From positions 1-25,642 of IMG/VR virus record IMGVR_UViG_3300046689_000187: 25,642 nt of DNA; one strand, written 5' to 3'. Numbering within the stretch: position 1 is the stretch's first letter; every line of letters starts with the position of its first letter. The notes under the pieces are model-generated. The model did no database searches and had not been told where the DNA came from. It was given only the letters and a program-made list of their open reading frames with translations. The position numbers and the translations under genes are program-made. Origin of the DNA: a virus. Of the stretch, positions 5,271 through 12,004 are shown in pieces.

Positions 5271-5449
5271 ACGAAGACGACGACTGGCGCCAGCAGCAGG
5301 AGCTTCAAGAATATTTGGAATGGATGAAAACCTACGGAGCAAACAATGGAAACGCAAAAGACAGGCCTTCAGAAACTGCGCGAGCCTTTTCCGCCACATC
5401 AGATCAGCACGCTTCCGAAGCCATACAAAAAGGATTCGCCGAAGAGTAA
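5267..5449 (+). CDS. Small acidic hypothetical protein
   Basis: 60 residues from ATG 5267 (MNEDDDWRQQQELQEYLEWM...). The start overlaps the previous stop (ATGA), so translational coupling is likely, but there is no clear ribosome binding site. Its last 104 bp overlap the Rad52-like gene in another frame, an unusually long overlap. The N-terminal helix looks protein-like, while the C-terminal half may only be constrained by the other frame. Real gene status is uncertain. Confidence 0.4.
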   Translation: MNEDDDWRQQQELQEYLEWMKTYGANNGNAKDRPSETARAFSATSDQHASEAIQKGFAEE

Positions 5450-5984
5450 ATGCAACATCTGCGGCGGCTTTCATGGGATGCCTGCCGTTCACCTGGATTA
5501 CGTCGGCCATGCTGCCCTGACTGATCGGCTGCTCGATTGTGACGAAAACTGGACGTGGGAGCCTGTCGCCTTCGGCGCTGACGGATTGCCCCTGCTCGAT
5601 CAGTTCGGCGGCATGTGGATCCGCCTGACGGTCTGCGGCGTGACGCGGCTGGGCTACGGCGACGCCCAAGGCAAGACCGGCCCCGATGCCATGAAGGAAC
5701 GGATCGGAGACGCCCTGCGCAACGCTGCAATGCGCTTCGGTGCGGCTCTCGACCTGTGGCACAAGGGCGATCTGCATAAGGATGAAGAGCCCGAAGAAAA
5801 GCCTGCATCGCTGCCAGAAAACGAACTTGAAGACCTCCAGATTGCCATGCGCGAGGCCGAGGACATGGAAGCGCTAGACCATGTTGCGGCTCCGCTCAAG
5901 ACGTTGCCGCTTTCGGAAGAGCAGCGGGCAACACTATCGGCGGCGTATTCGAAGCGCAAGCGCGAACTGAAGGTAGCCGCGTGA
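5346..5984 (+). CDS. Rad52/Sak-like single-strand annealing protein
   Basis: 212 residues from ATG 5346, with GGAG seven bases upstream. Residues about 45-140 contain HLDYVGHAALTDRLLDCDENW followed by a strand-rich stretch and GDALRNAAMRFGAALDLW, the order seen in phage Rad52-superfamily recombinases, which coat single strands and anneal them. A C-x2-C-x3-H (C36, C39, H43) precedes the core. The tail from about 143 on is acidic, as is common for phage annealing proteins. NinB follows two genes later, so this is the recombination module. The family call rests on motif reading; ring formation and activity are inferred. Confidence 0.55.
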   Translation: METQKTGLQKLREPFPPHQISTLPKPYKKDSPKSKCNICGGFHGMPAVHLDYVGHAALTDRLLDCDENWTWEPVAFGADGLPLLDQFGGMWIRLTVCGVTRLGYGDAQGKTGPDAMKERIGDALRNAAMRFGAALDLWHKGDLHKDEEPEEKPASLPENELEDLQIAMREAEDMEALDHVAAPLKTLPLSEEQRATLSAAYSKRKRELKVAA

Positions 5985-6262
5985 TGGACCTCTCGACCAT
6001 CGACCCGGCTGTCATCGAAGCGCGCGGCAAGTACGCGACTGTGAACGGCGAATACAAGACGCTCATGTCCACCATGCAGTCGTGGGCGCAGCAAGCTTGC
6101 GATGCGCTTCGGCATGGTCTGAACGATCCGGACCCGAAGGCTGCGGCAGACCTGTTCAACCAGGCTGAGAGCCTGAGCTATCAGCTTATGGTCAACGCAT
6201 CGACGGTGGCCGAGTTGAAGGCGCAGAAAGATGAGTTTTGGCAACTTGCTTGGGGGAAGTAA
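5984..6262 (+). CDS. Hypothetical protein in the recombination module
   Basis: 92 residues from ATG 5984 (MDLSTIDPAVIEARGKYATV...), overlapping the annealing-protein stop by one base (TGATG). Largely helical (WAQQACDALRHGLND, AADLFNQAESLSYQLMV, AELKAQKDEFWQLAW). The next gene follows immediately. Possibly a partner of the recombination proteins; no family recognised. Confidence 0.6.
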   Translation: MDLSTIDPAVIEARGKYATVNGEYKTLMSTMQSWAQQACDALRHGLNDPDPKAAADLFNQAESLSYQLMVNASTVAELKAQKDEFWQLAWGK

Positions 6263-6649
6263 ATGGCCATTTTCACGCTAAGAAATCGCGAAGCCGCAGC
6301 GGCAGCCTGGAAGTTCATTAAGGACAATGCGGCAGAACAGGCGCGTATAGGCCAGCCGCTGGTGGTGAGCGTCGATGCTTATCAGGCAAAACGGAGCCTT
6401 CAGGCCAACGCCCGCTACTGGGCGATGCTCGACGACATTGCCGAGCAGGCAGAGATCGAGGGAAAGCGCTTCAGCCGCGAGGCATGGCACACGTACTTCC
6501 GCGAACAGTACGCGCCGAAAGAAGACGGCCCAGCAGGCTTGGTAGCAATGAGTACCGCGCAGATGAATAAGGAAACGTTCAACAACTACGTTCAGCGCGT
6601 CGAGGTCTATGCAGTACAGGCGCTGGGCGTCGAATTTTTGGAAGTTTGA
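6263..6649 (+). CDS. ninB: NinB-family recombination protein
   Basis: 128 residues. The pattern matches phage NinB (lambda Orf family): an early basic strand-helix segment, LVVSVDAYQAKRSLQANARY, WAMLDDIAEQAEIEGKRFSR, EAWHTYFREQYAP and the C-terminal VEVYAVQALGVEFLEV. NinB/Orf proteins bind single-stranded DNA and promote loading of recombination proteins in place of RecFOR. Length is close to the family norm. It directly follows the annealing module and is the last gene before a terminator. Confidence 0.8.
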   Translation: MAIFTLRNREAAAAAWKFIKDNAAEQARIGQPLVVSVDAYQAKRSLQANARYWAMLDDIAEQAEIEGKRFSREAWHTYFREQYAPKEDGPAGLVAMSTAQMNKETFNNYVQRVEVYAVQALGVEFLEV

Positions 6650-6689
6650 ACCCCCGAAAACCGCGTGGTGATCTCCGCGCGTGTGTGTT

Positions 6690-6718
6690 GGCCGGCGTCT
6701 GCATGAGCCGGTCCTTTT
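6690..6718 (+). terminator. Terminator after the recombination module
   Basis: GGCCGGC (6690-6696), a 10-base loop and GCCGGTCC (6707-6714, with one bulged T) are followed by a run of T. It lies between ninB and the lipoprotein gene, so the downstream genes depend on readthrough, antitermination or a separate promoter. Confidence 0.55.
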
Positions 6719-6731
6719 TCTGAGAGAGAAC

Positions 6732-7112
6732 ATGAAACGCATAGCGCTTTTTCTGCTGATCGCATGCCTGTCTGTTTTGGCCGCGTGCAACGACGCCGAT
6801 GTAGCGTCCAGAAACCTGTCAACTGCGGCTGACAACTTCCAGATCTCACGACGGATCGTGTTCTACAACACGGTCGACAGCAGCTACATGATGACCATCG
6901 AAGGGCTTTGCTCCCTCGGTAATGCCGATAAGAGCGGCGAGCTTTCTGTGACTTGCAAGGTGGGCCCGACGAGTTTCAAGAAGCACTTTCTCGGCTTGTC
7001 GCGCAACGTGACCTACTTCGTCGAGCAAATGGATGCCGCTGAAGTCAGCCCGTATCACTACAAGGTGGTTTTCAAGCCGGCGCAGATTGTCCCGGACCTC
7101 GAAGTCAAGTGA
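6732..7112 (+). CDS. Phage lipoprotein (beta-sandwich type)
   Basis: 126 residues from ATG 6732, with GAGAGAA upstream. MKRIALFLLIACLSVLAAC is a lipoprotein signal peptide with lipobox L-A-A-C, so Cys19 should be lipidated and the mature protein anchored in a membrane. The mature part (SRNLSTAADNFQISRRIVFY, SSYMMTIEGLCSLG, KKHFLGLSRNVTYFVEQM, YHYKVVFKP) is a beta-rich conserved phage domain found in many Burkholderia and enteric phages. Its function is not established. Membrane anchoring makes superinfection exclusion or envelope modification possible, but this is inference. Confidence 0.7.
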   Translation: MKRIALFLLIACLSVLAACNDADVASRNLSTAADNFQISRRIVFYNTVDSSYMMTIEGLCSLGNADKSGELSVTCKVGPTSFKKHFLGLSRNVTYFVEQMDAAEVSPYHYKVVFKPAQIVPDLEVK

Positions 7113-7156
7113 ATCCGCGCAGCGCGCGAAACAATCGAACAATGAGTGAGGGCACC

Positions 7157-7603
7157 ATGACCACAATAGACGAGAAGCTTCAGATCCTGCGCGACGTCGC
7201 GCGCGACTTCATGAACCGCGACGGCCTGCGCCAACAGCGCGTGCTTGACCTGATCGAGGAGCTCGACGAGCAGATCGCACGGGAGATCGATGAGGCCTCG
7301 CCCACTCCCGCCGTGCAGGCAGAGGCGGTGCGTGAGCTGGTCTATCCCGCTGAATTCACCGATGAGTTGCAGTGGATTCTCGGCCTGATTTGCTTCCAGT
7401 GTATTCAGTACGCGCAGACGTTGCGCAAAGCTGGCCACGACATCCCGGCGAAGGCGGAAGCCGAACAAGCGGCCACCATCGACTGGATGCTGCGCCACTA
7501 CCTGCGCGATCCGGAGAACTGGCGCAAGACCGCAGTTGAGGAGATGCGCGCTATGGCCGCCCCTGCTTCATCTGCCGGGGATCAGGAGGCGAGCAATGGC
7601 TGA
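7157..7603 (+). CDS. Hypothetical helical protein
   Basis: 148 residues from ATG 7157 (MTTIDEKLQILRDVARDFMN...), chosen because GAGGG lies just upstream; ATG 7142 and GTG 7109 are in-frame alternatives with no better signal. Acidic and mostly helical. The middle (TDELQWILGLICFQCIQYAQ) is more hydrophobic and contains C-x2-C. It overlaps the next gene by eight bases. Not recognised. Confidence 0.55.
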   Translation: MTTIDEKLQILRDVARDFMNRDGLRQQRVLDLIEELDEQIAREIDEASPTPAVQAEAVRELVYPAEFTDELQWILGLICFQCIQYAQTLRKAGHDIPAKAEAEQAATIDWMLRHYLRDPENWRKTAVEEMRAMAAPASSAGDQEASNG

Positions 7604-7787
7604 TTTCAAAGCGCGCATCCGCCGCGAAGTGCCGAAAGAAGGCGAGACCCGGGTCGTTTTCTCGATTCGTACGGCACGCGGCACACGCATGGAACTGGAA
7701 GGCACGTTCAATGAAGAGACCGTGCTTAAGGCGTGGCAGGAGTTGCACGCTGACCTGTCGAAGCGCGGCGGAGCCGCGAAGCTATGA
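7596..7787 (+). CDS. Small hypothetical protein
   Basis: 63 residues from ATG 7596 (MADFKARIRREVPKEGETRV...), with AGGAGG upstream. The repeated short strands (TRVVFSIRTARGTRMELEGT) and a C-terminal helix suggest a small beta-plus-helix fold. Not recognised. Confidence 0.55.
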   Translation: MADFKARIRREVPKEGETRVVFSIRTARGTRMELEGTFNEETVLKAWQELHADLSKRGGAAKL

Positions 7788-7816
7788 CCGCTCCCACCCA
7801 TCCCGAAGGATTGAAT

Positions 7817-8719
7817 ATGACAGACAAGAAAACTCTGATGCGTGGCGGCTTCGAAGCTCAGCGTAAAGCGGGTATGAACGTCGATTGGTTCACGTGGCAA
7901 ATCGCCTGGCACGATGCGCTGTTCCAAGTGCATGACATTGCTGGCGACGCCCTGCTATCTGCAAGCAAGCCTGCCGCGCCGATGGGGGATAGGGAGTCGA
8001 TCATAGAAGCGATCGAGGGTGCGATCCGTGATGTAGGTCGCGGTGCTGACACGTACATGGCCGCCATGCTTGCTGCGGACAAAATGCTCGCCGCATTCCC
8101 TGCCGCGCCAGCGCAATCGGGGGAGCCGGTGACGATGGATGACGATGAGTTGGCCGAGTTCCGGCAAACAGCCGAGGACTTCGAGGATAACGGCGAAACG
8201 TCAACGCCCTACGACGTTCTGATGAACTGGGCAGAGCGCGGTTTCCTGGACTGCACTCATTTCGAATTGACCAATGCGGGGAAAGCGCTGATCGGCAAAC
8301 CCGTCGATGTTGTTCACTTCGCTACGCCGCAGAACCTCTCCGCCCCGCAGCCATCTCCGACTGCCGTGGTGCTGGACGATGAGCAGAGGATAGCAATTGA
8401 GGCTGCGGTTTCAATCAGCCTAGATATTGAGAATGAATGCCACGATGGCTCATTCCTTTCGGACGTTTCCGTGCAGGCGTTGCGCAATCTTCTCGACGTT
8501 GAGCAACCAGTAGCACAGACGCGGGCGCTGACGATGGACGAGTATCACGAAGATTACGGCAACGTGGTCTGGTGGACTTGGGAAGATGGGGAATGGCTTG
8601 GTGAGCCAGCATGGATCGGCACACCGAGCGACAGCGACTGGCCCGGTTATCACACGCACTGGACGCGTCACCCCGATTTCCCGGCCGCCGCGCTGGCTAA
8701 ACAGGCGAAGGGGGTGTGA
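7817..8719 (+). CDS. Modular phage protein with DUF551-like C-terminus
   Basis: 300 residues from ATG 7817, which has AAGGA at ideal distance; ATG 7784 (11 codons longer) overlaps the preceding stop and is possible. The N-terminus (LMRGGFEAQRKAG, WQIAWHDALFQ) is like a family common in phage early genes. The middle is acidic and variable. The C-terminal 60 residues (NVVWWTWEDGEWLGEPAWIG ... HTHWTRHPDFP) resemble the DUF551-type ending H-x-H/T-H-W-x-x-x-P. This kind of protein is assembled from swappable pieces in phages; its function is unknown. It overlaps the excisionase-like gene by one base. Confidence 0.6.
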   Translation: MTDKKTLMRGGFEAQRKAGMNVDWFTWQIAWHDALFQVHDIAGDALLSASKPAAPMGDRESIIEAIEGAIRDVGRGADTYMAAMLAADKMLAAFPAAPAQSGEPVTMDDDELAEFRQTAEDFEDNGETSTPYDVLMNWAERGFLDCTHFELTNAGKALIGKPVDVVHFATPQNLSAPQPSPTAVVLDDEQRIAIEAAVSISLDIENECHDGSFLSDVSVQALRNLLDVEQPVAQTRALTMDEYHEDYGNVVWWTWEDGEWLGEPAWIGTPSDSDWPGYHTHWTRHPDFPAAALAKQAKGV

Positions 8720-8928
8720 TGAGCGAAATCGAAATTGCAGAACGCGCGGTTCAGCTTTACGCTGGCCGTCACCCGCGGCCGGTACAGGTCACGATTACGC
8801 AGGCGGCAGAAATGCTTGGCCTGAGTCGCCATACTGTCTCGAAGATGGTCCGCGCCGGCCAGTTCAAGCTGAACCACTGTGGTCTGATCTCGATCGAGCA
8901 GGTAGATGCCGTACTGAAGCCGGTCTAG
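8719..8928 (+). CDS. Excisionase-like helix-turn-helix protein (candidate Xis)
   Basis: 69 residues from ATG 8719, with GAAGGGGG upstream. Residues about 25-65 (VTITQAAEMLGLSRHTVSKM, VRAGQFKLNH, GLISIEQVDAVL) form a MerR/excisionase-type winged helix. It is the last gene of the plus-strand operon and its stop overlaps the integrase stop by four bases (CTAG). A small DNA-binding protein next to int and under the early promoter is the expected position of the recombination directionality factor; that role is inferred. Confidence 0.65.
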   Translation: MSEIEIAERAVQLYAGRHPRPVQVTITQAAEMLGLSRHTVSKMVRAGQFKLNHCGLISIEQVDAVLKPV

Positions 8929-9938
8929 AGCCGTGCGGCGATATCCTCGGCTGATTCGCGATAGTACGTGTTCTGAAGGATGGACAGGTCTTTGTGGCCG
9001 CTTATCTTTGCCAGTGTCATTACGTCGACCTTACGCGACAGACGGGTCAATGCCTCGGCACGCGCATCGTGAAAGTGCAGCGTCGCAATAGAGGGGGTCG
9101 CCAGAGCAAGGCGATTCCTCTCTTTTCTGAATAGTGTAGATAACGATTCAGCCGTGATGGTGAAGCATCGCTCCCTTTCCATCATCGGCGTCAGTAGACG
9201 TACCGCATGACGCGTCAGCGGAACGACGCGTGGCTTGCCTGTCAGGTACTGCATCTTGTGTGAGAGCGTCGCTGTGCGCTTCTTCAGGTCTACGTTATCC
9301 CTACCCAAAGACATAATCTCACCAGCTCGCATGGACGTGCGCAGCGAGATCAGGAACGCATAGGCGATTTCCTGATACTTGCTGACCGGCGCGCGCCCGC
9401 TGACATAATTGAAGGCCCGGCAGATCGCCTTGACCTCGGCGGGTGTAACGCGGCGGTCACGCGGCGCCGGATCATTCGGGAAGCGGAAACCGGCGAACGG
9501 GTTGTGCGTCATCCAATGCCACTCATCGCGGGCGGTCAACAGCGCATTGCGTAGCCAGTTGATGTCGCGGTTCACCGTCGATCCCGAGACCGTTTTCAAT
9601 CTGGCATCCCGCCACGCGGCCAGAACAGGCGTCTTGACCTGAGCGAGCGGAAGATCGACTAAGGCAGGGAAATCCCGAATGAATGCCTTGATGCGCAGAA
9701 ATTCATGGCGGCTCCCCTTTTTATTCTCGGTTACCTCTTCGGCATACCGTTCGAGCGCCTGGCGAAGGGTGTGCTTCTCGTCCTCCGGTACACCTCTAAG
9801 ACGGTGCATTTCTTCCTCTCGTGAGGCCGCCCAGGTCTTCGCCTCGCGTTGCGTGCGAAAGACCTTGGTATCACGTTCGCCCTTGGCGAAAATCTGCGCG
9901 CGCCATTTGCCGTTTGGCTGCTGAGTGATCGATGCCAT
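8925..9938 (-). CDS. int: Tyrosine-recombinase phage integrase
   Basis: 337 residues. An N-terminal arm-binding-like domain (MASITQQPNGKWRAQIF..., residues 1-50) and a core-binding SAM-like domain (about 55-145) are followed by the catalytic domain. Visible catalytic residues are R204 (SMRAGE), K235 (TGKPR), H290 and R293 (HFHDAR), H315 (SGHKD) and the nucleophile Y325 or Y326 (NTYYRES). It integrates the phage at attB by strand exchange through a covalent phosphotyrosine. It is transcribed away from attP, which lies directly upstream at 10092-10115. There is no good ribosome binding site at ATG 9938. Confidence 0.92.
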   Translation of the reverse strand: MASITQQPNGKWRAQIFAKGERDTKVFRTQREAKTWAASREEEMHRLRGVPEDEKHTLRQALERYAEEVTENKKGSRHEFLRIKAFIRDFPALVDLPLAQVKTPVLAAWRDARLKTVSGSTVNRDINWLRNALLTARDEWHWMTHNPFAGFRFPNDPAPRDRRVTPAEVKAICRAFNYVSGRAPVSKYQEIAYAFLISLRTSMRAGEIMSLGRDNVDLKKRTATLSHKMQYLTGKPRVVPLTRHAVRLLTPMMERERCFTITAESLSTLFRKERNRLALATPSIATLHFHDARAEALTRLSRKVDVMTLAKISGHKDLSILQNTYYRESAEDIAARL

Positions 9939-9939
9939 G

Positions 9940-9997
9940 TGTGGAGCGCTCTGTGTGTGGAATGTGGAGCGAGTCTACCCAATTTCTCCACACAGCG
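9940..9997. repeat. TGTGGA repeats upstream of int (candidate arm-type sites)
   Basis: TGTGGA occurs at 9940, 9956 and 9963 and inverted at 9987-9992; two of these extend to TGTGGAGCG (9940-9948, 9963-9971). They lie between int and the att core, where integrase arm sites or int autoregulatory sites are found. Another TGTGGA lies at about 10159 on the far side of the core. Function is inferred. Confidence 0.4.
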
Positions 9998-10091
9998 GTC
10001 AATCGGTACTGTATGTATCGACAGCAGGGTTTCTCCAAGCCCTTGTTTACACATGTTTATACACACAACGGATAATTTGGTATATAGTCAG

Positions 10092-10115
10092 TGGTGCCGG
10101 GGACCGGACTTGAAC
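10092..10115 (-). other. Candidate attP core identical to a tRNA 3' end
   Basis: The minus strand over these 24 bp reads as a tRNA 3' end: T-loop TTCAAGT, T-stem strand CCGGT, acceptor strand CCCCGGC, then A and CCA. The 5' strand of the T-stem no longer pairs (ACATG where ACCGG is expected), and no D or anticodon arm follows, so this is only the attachment-site identity block, not a tRNA gene. The target tRNA should begin GCCGGGG (possibly a tRNA-Leu). The rest of 9939-10169 is non-coding, with A/T-rich stretches near 10043-10089. Confidence 0.75.
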
Positions 10116-10169
10116 ATGTAGGAAATATGGGAGTCGACGGATGCCGAGCATAAATAATGTGGATAAATC

Positions 10170-10700
10170 ATGCCCCGTCCAAGAAAGCCAGGAAAACAAG
10201 ATCTTCCCCAGAATTTGCACGAGCCGAGGACTGGCTACTACGTGTATCGAGATCCTCAAACAAAGAAGACTCGGGCGATAGGAAGAGATCGCGAGGTTGC
10301 GATTAAATATGCGAACAGGATGAACGATCTGATGGGCATAGGACCGGCAGCGCCAGTGATTCCAGCCGGTGATTTAGGGTTCTCGGGCACGCTGAGCGCT
10401 GAATATATTCTCGGTCTCGCAAAGCCAGTCAAGAAAACCTGTGGGGTCTATTTCTTGATGCTTGAGCGGGAAATCGTGTATGTAGGTCAGTCTACAAACT
10501 GCAACCTACGGATCGGGAACCATCTGCTGGACGGCCAGAAGGCCTTCGACTCCTATTTCGTGGTCGAATGCCCGACGAACCGACTCGACGAGATGGAGGC
10601 CAAGTACATCGTCAAGTTTCGCCCCAAGCACAACGTAACCATCCCGAAGGTTGCCAGCGAGATAGAAAAGCTGTACGCGCTCGTAGAGATCGGAGGTTGA
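10170..10700 (+). CDS. Fusion of lambda-Int-type arm-binding domain and GIY-YIG nuclease
   Basis: 176 residues. Residues 1-55 (DLPQNLHEPRTGYYVYRDP, TKKTRAIGRDREVAIKYANR) follow the N-terminal arm-type DNA-binding domain of lambda integrase (DLPPNLY...GYYCYRDPRTGK...GLGRDRR-AI). After a linker (55-88) comes a GIY-YIG domain: G92-V-Y94, Y104-V-G106, R114, H118, E143 and N155 are in the expected order, so the catalytic Tyr, Arg and Glu are present. No tyrosine-recombinase catalytic domain is present. It would bind a specific DNA sequence and cut or nick nearby. It starts 54 bp from the att core on the side opposite int, with only a weak ribosome binding site (GGAT). The role could be in att-site mobility, excision control or homing; none is shown. 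Confidence 0.75.
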   Translation: MPRPRKPGKQDLPQNLHEPRTGYYVYRDPQTKKTRAIGRDREVAIKYANRMNDLMGIGPAAPVIPAGDLGFSGTLSAEYILGLAKPVKKTCGVYFLMLEREIVYVGQSTNCNLRIGNHLLDGQKAFDSYFVVECPTNRLDEMEAKYIVKFRPKHNVTIPKVASEIEKLYALVEIGG

Positions 10701-10819
10701 ATCAAGCACTTACGCAGGGTTTTGAACAGGGACTTGCACCCTCAAGAAATCGGAGTATCGTGCCGATATTCAATAACCAGACAATTACGCATGCTGTTGG
10801 TGCGCGCCGGAGAGTAGAG

Positions 10820-12004
10820 ATGGACCAGACGAAAAATAGACCGACTGTAGCGGTCATCGTGCCCTATTACAATGGCTCGAAATGGATCGAGCGCGCGATA
10901 AAAAGCGTCGTATCGCAGACGGTCCCGCCGGATGAATTTGTGATCGTCAATGACGGCTCGAAGCCTGACGAGCGCGCGGCACTTGTCCCGCTGGCAACGA
11001 AATATGGATTTCGCATAATCGACAAAGCGAACGGCGGCCAGGGTTCAGCCCGTAATGCTGGCGTCGCTGCGACGAAGGCCGAGTTTATCTCCCTGCTCGA
11101 CCAGGATGATTTCTACCTGCCTCAGCATATCGAAGACTTGCTTGAGCTAGTCCCCGAACGAGATCTTCGGCTAGGCTACGTCTACGCCGATCTGTGCGAA
11201 GGCGACGAAGACGGCAACATCGTCCATTCGAACATGCTTCGCCAGCAGGTCGGGATGCACCCGAAGCAGGGCAATATCACCCACATGCTGGGCCATGATC
11301 TGCATGTCCTGCCATCAGCGTCGTTGATCCTGCGAAGCGCGTTTGAGGCTGTCGGCGGCTTCGATGAGCAGTTCATGGGCTACGAAGACGATGACCTGTT
11401 CCTGCGCCTGTTCCGCGCCGGATATACGAATTACTACCTGGACAAACCGGTAACGGTCTGGTGCATGCACACCGGGTCAACGTCGTGGAGCGTCAAGATG
11501 TCGCGCAGCAGGTTCAAGTATTTCAGGAAGCTGGTTGGCATATACGGGGATGAGCCGAAGAAAAACCGCTTCTACCTGAAAGACTGTCTGATACCGCGAT
11601 TCGGCCCGGCCTTCGTCAATGAAGCGAAAAAGGCGGACAAGGATAAATCACCGGATGCCTCTGAGCTGCTGGATATTCTGTGTGCCTACCGCGATATCGT
11701 CGAAGTCAACAAAAACGTCGAGGACGATTACAAGCGCTATCTGGCCCGCGTGATCAATATCATCAAGGGTGAGCCGGTAACGAAAGAGATATATGGCACG
11801 TATCAGGAATCGCTCTATCAATGCTACCTGTCAACGTCGTGGAAGATAACGTGGCCCCTTCGTCTGGGCAGCGAGGATCTGATACCCGATGACGAAGAGA
11901 CCGCATACGAGAGATTTATGCGTGTGCGCGCTTCGCTGTCGTGGAAGGTTGCAGCGCCGGTACGCATAGCAAAGCTGGCGTTGCGCCGGCTGGTCGTTAG
12001 TTGA
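10820..12004 (+). CDS. Family 2 glycosyltransferase (candidate surface-conversion gene)
   Basis: 394 residues from ATG 10820, with GGAGAG six bases upstream. Residues 8-220 form a GT-A fold: VAVIVPYYNGSKWIERAIKS, NDGS (44-47), NGGQGSARNAG, the DXD-like DQDD (94-97) and FMGYEDDDLFLRLFRAG with the likely catalytic acidic pair. No transmembrane segment is seen. The C-terminal part carries two S-W-K-x3-P-x-R motifs (340-348 and 374-382), a tail feature of some cell-surface glycan transferases. In P22 the serotype-converting gtr genes also lie between attP and the tailspike, so O-antigen or other surface modification of the lysogen is likely. GtrA and GtrB partners are absent. The last 8 bp overlap the convergent fibre-like gene. 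Confidence 0.75.
   Translation: MDQTKNRPTVAVIVPYYNGSKWIERAIKSVVSQTVPPDEFVIVNDGSKPDERAALVPLATKYGFRIIDKANGGQGSARNAGVAATKAEFISLLDQDDFYLPQHIEDLLELVPERDLRLGYVYADLCEGDEDGNIVHSNMLRQQVGMHPKQGNITHMLGHDLHVLPSASLILRSAFEAVGGFDEQFMGYEDDDLFLRLFRAGYTNYYLDKPVTVWCMHTGSTSWSVKMSRSRFKYFRKLVGIYGDEPKKNRFYLKDCLIPRFGPAFVNEAKKADKDKSPDASELLDILCAYRDIVEVNKNVEDDYKRYLARVINIIKGEPVTKEIYGTYQESLYQCYLSTSWKITWPLRLGSEDLIPDDEETAYERFMRVRASLSWKVAAPVRIAKLALRRLVVS

Noticed and set aside
4887-5777. A 296-residue minus-strand open frame
   Set aside because: It is antisense to several tightly coupled plus-strand genes including the Rad52-like gene, with Arg/His/Ala-rich composition typical of a shadow frame.
10092-10170. A complete tRNA gene
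   Set aside because: Only the 3' T-loop and acceptor half is present; the T-stem no longer pairs and no D or anticodon arm can be drawn, so it is an attachment-site remnant.
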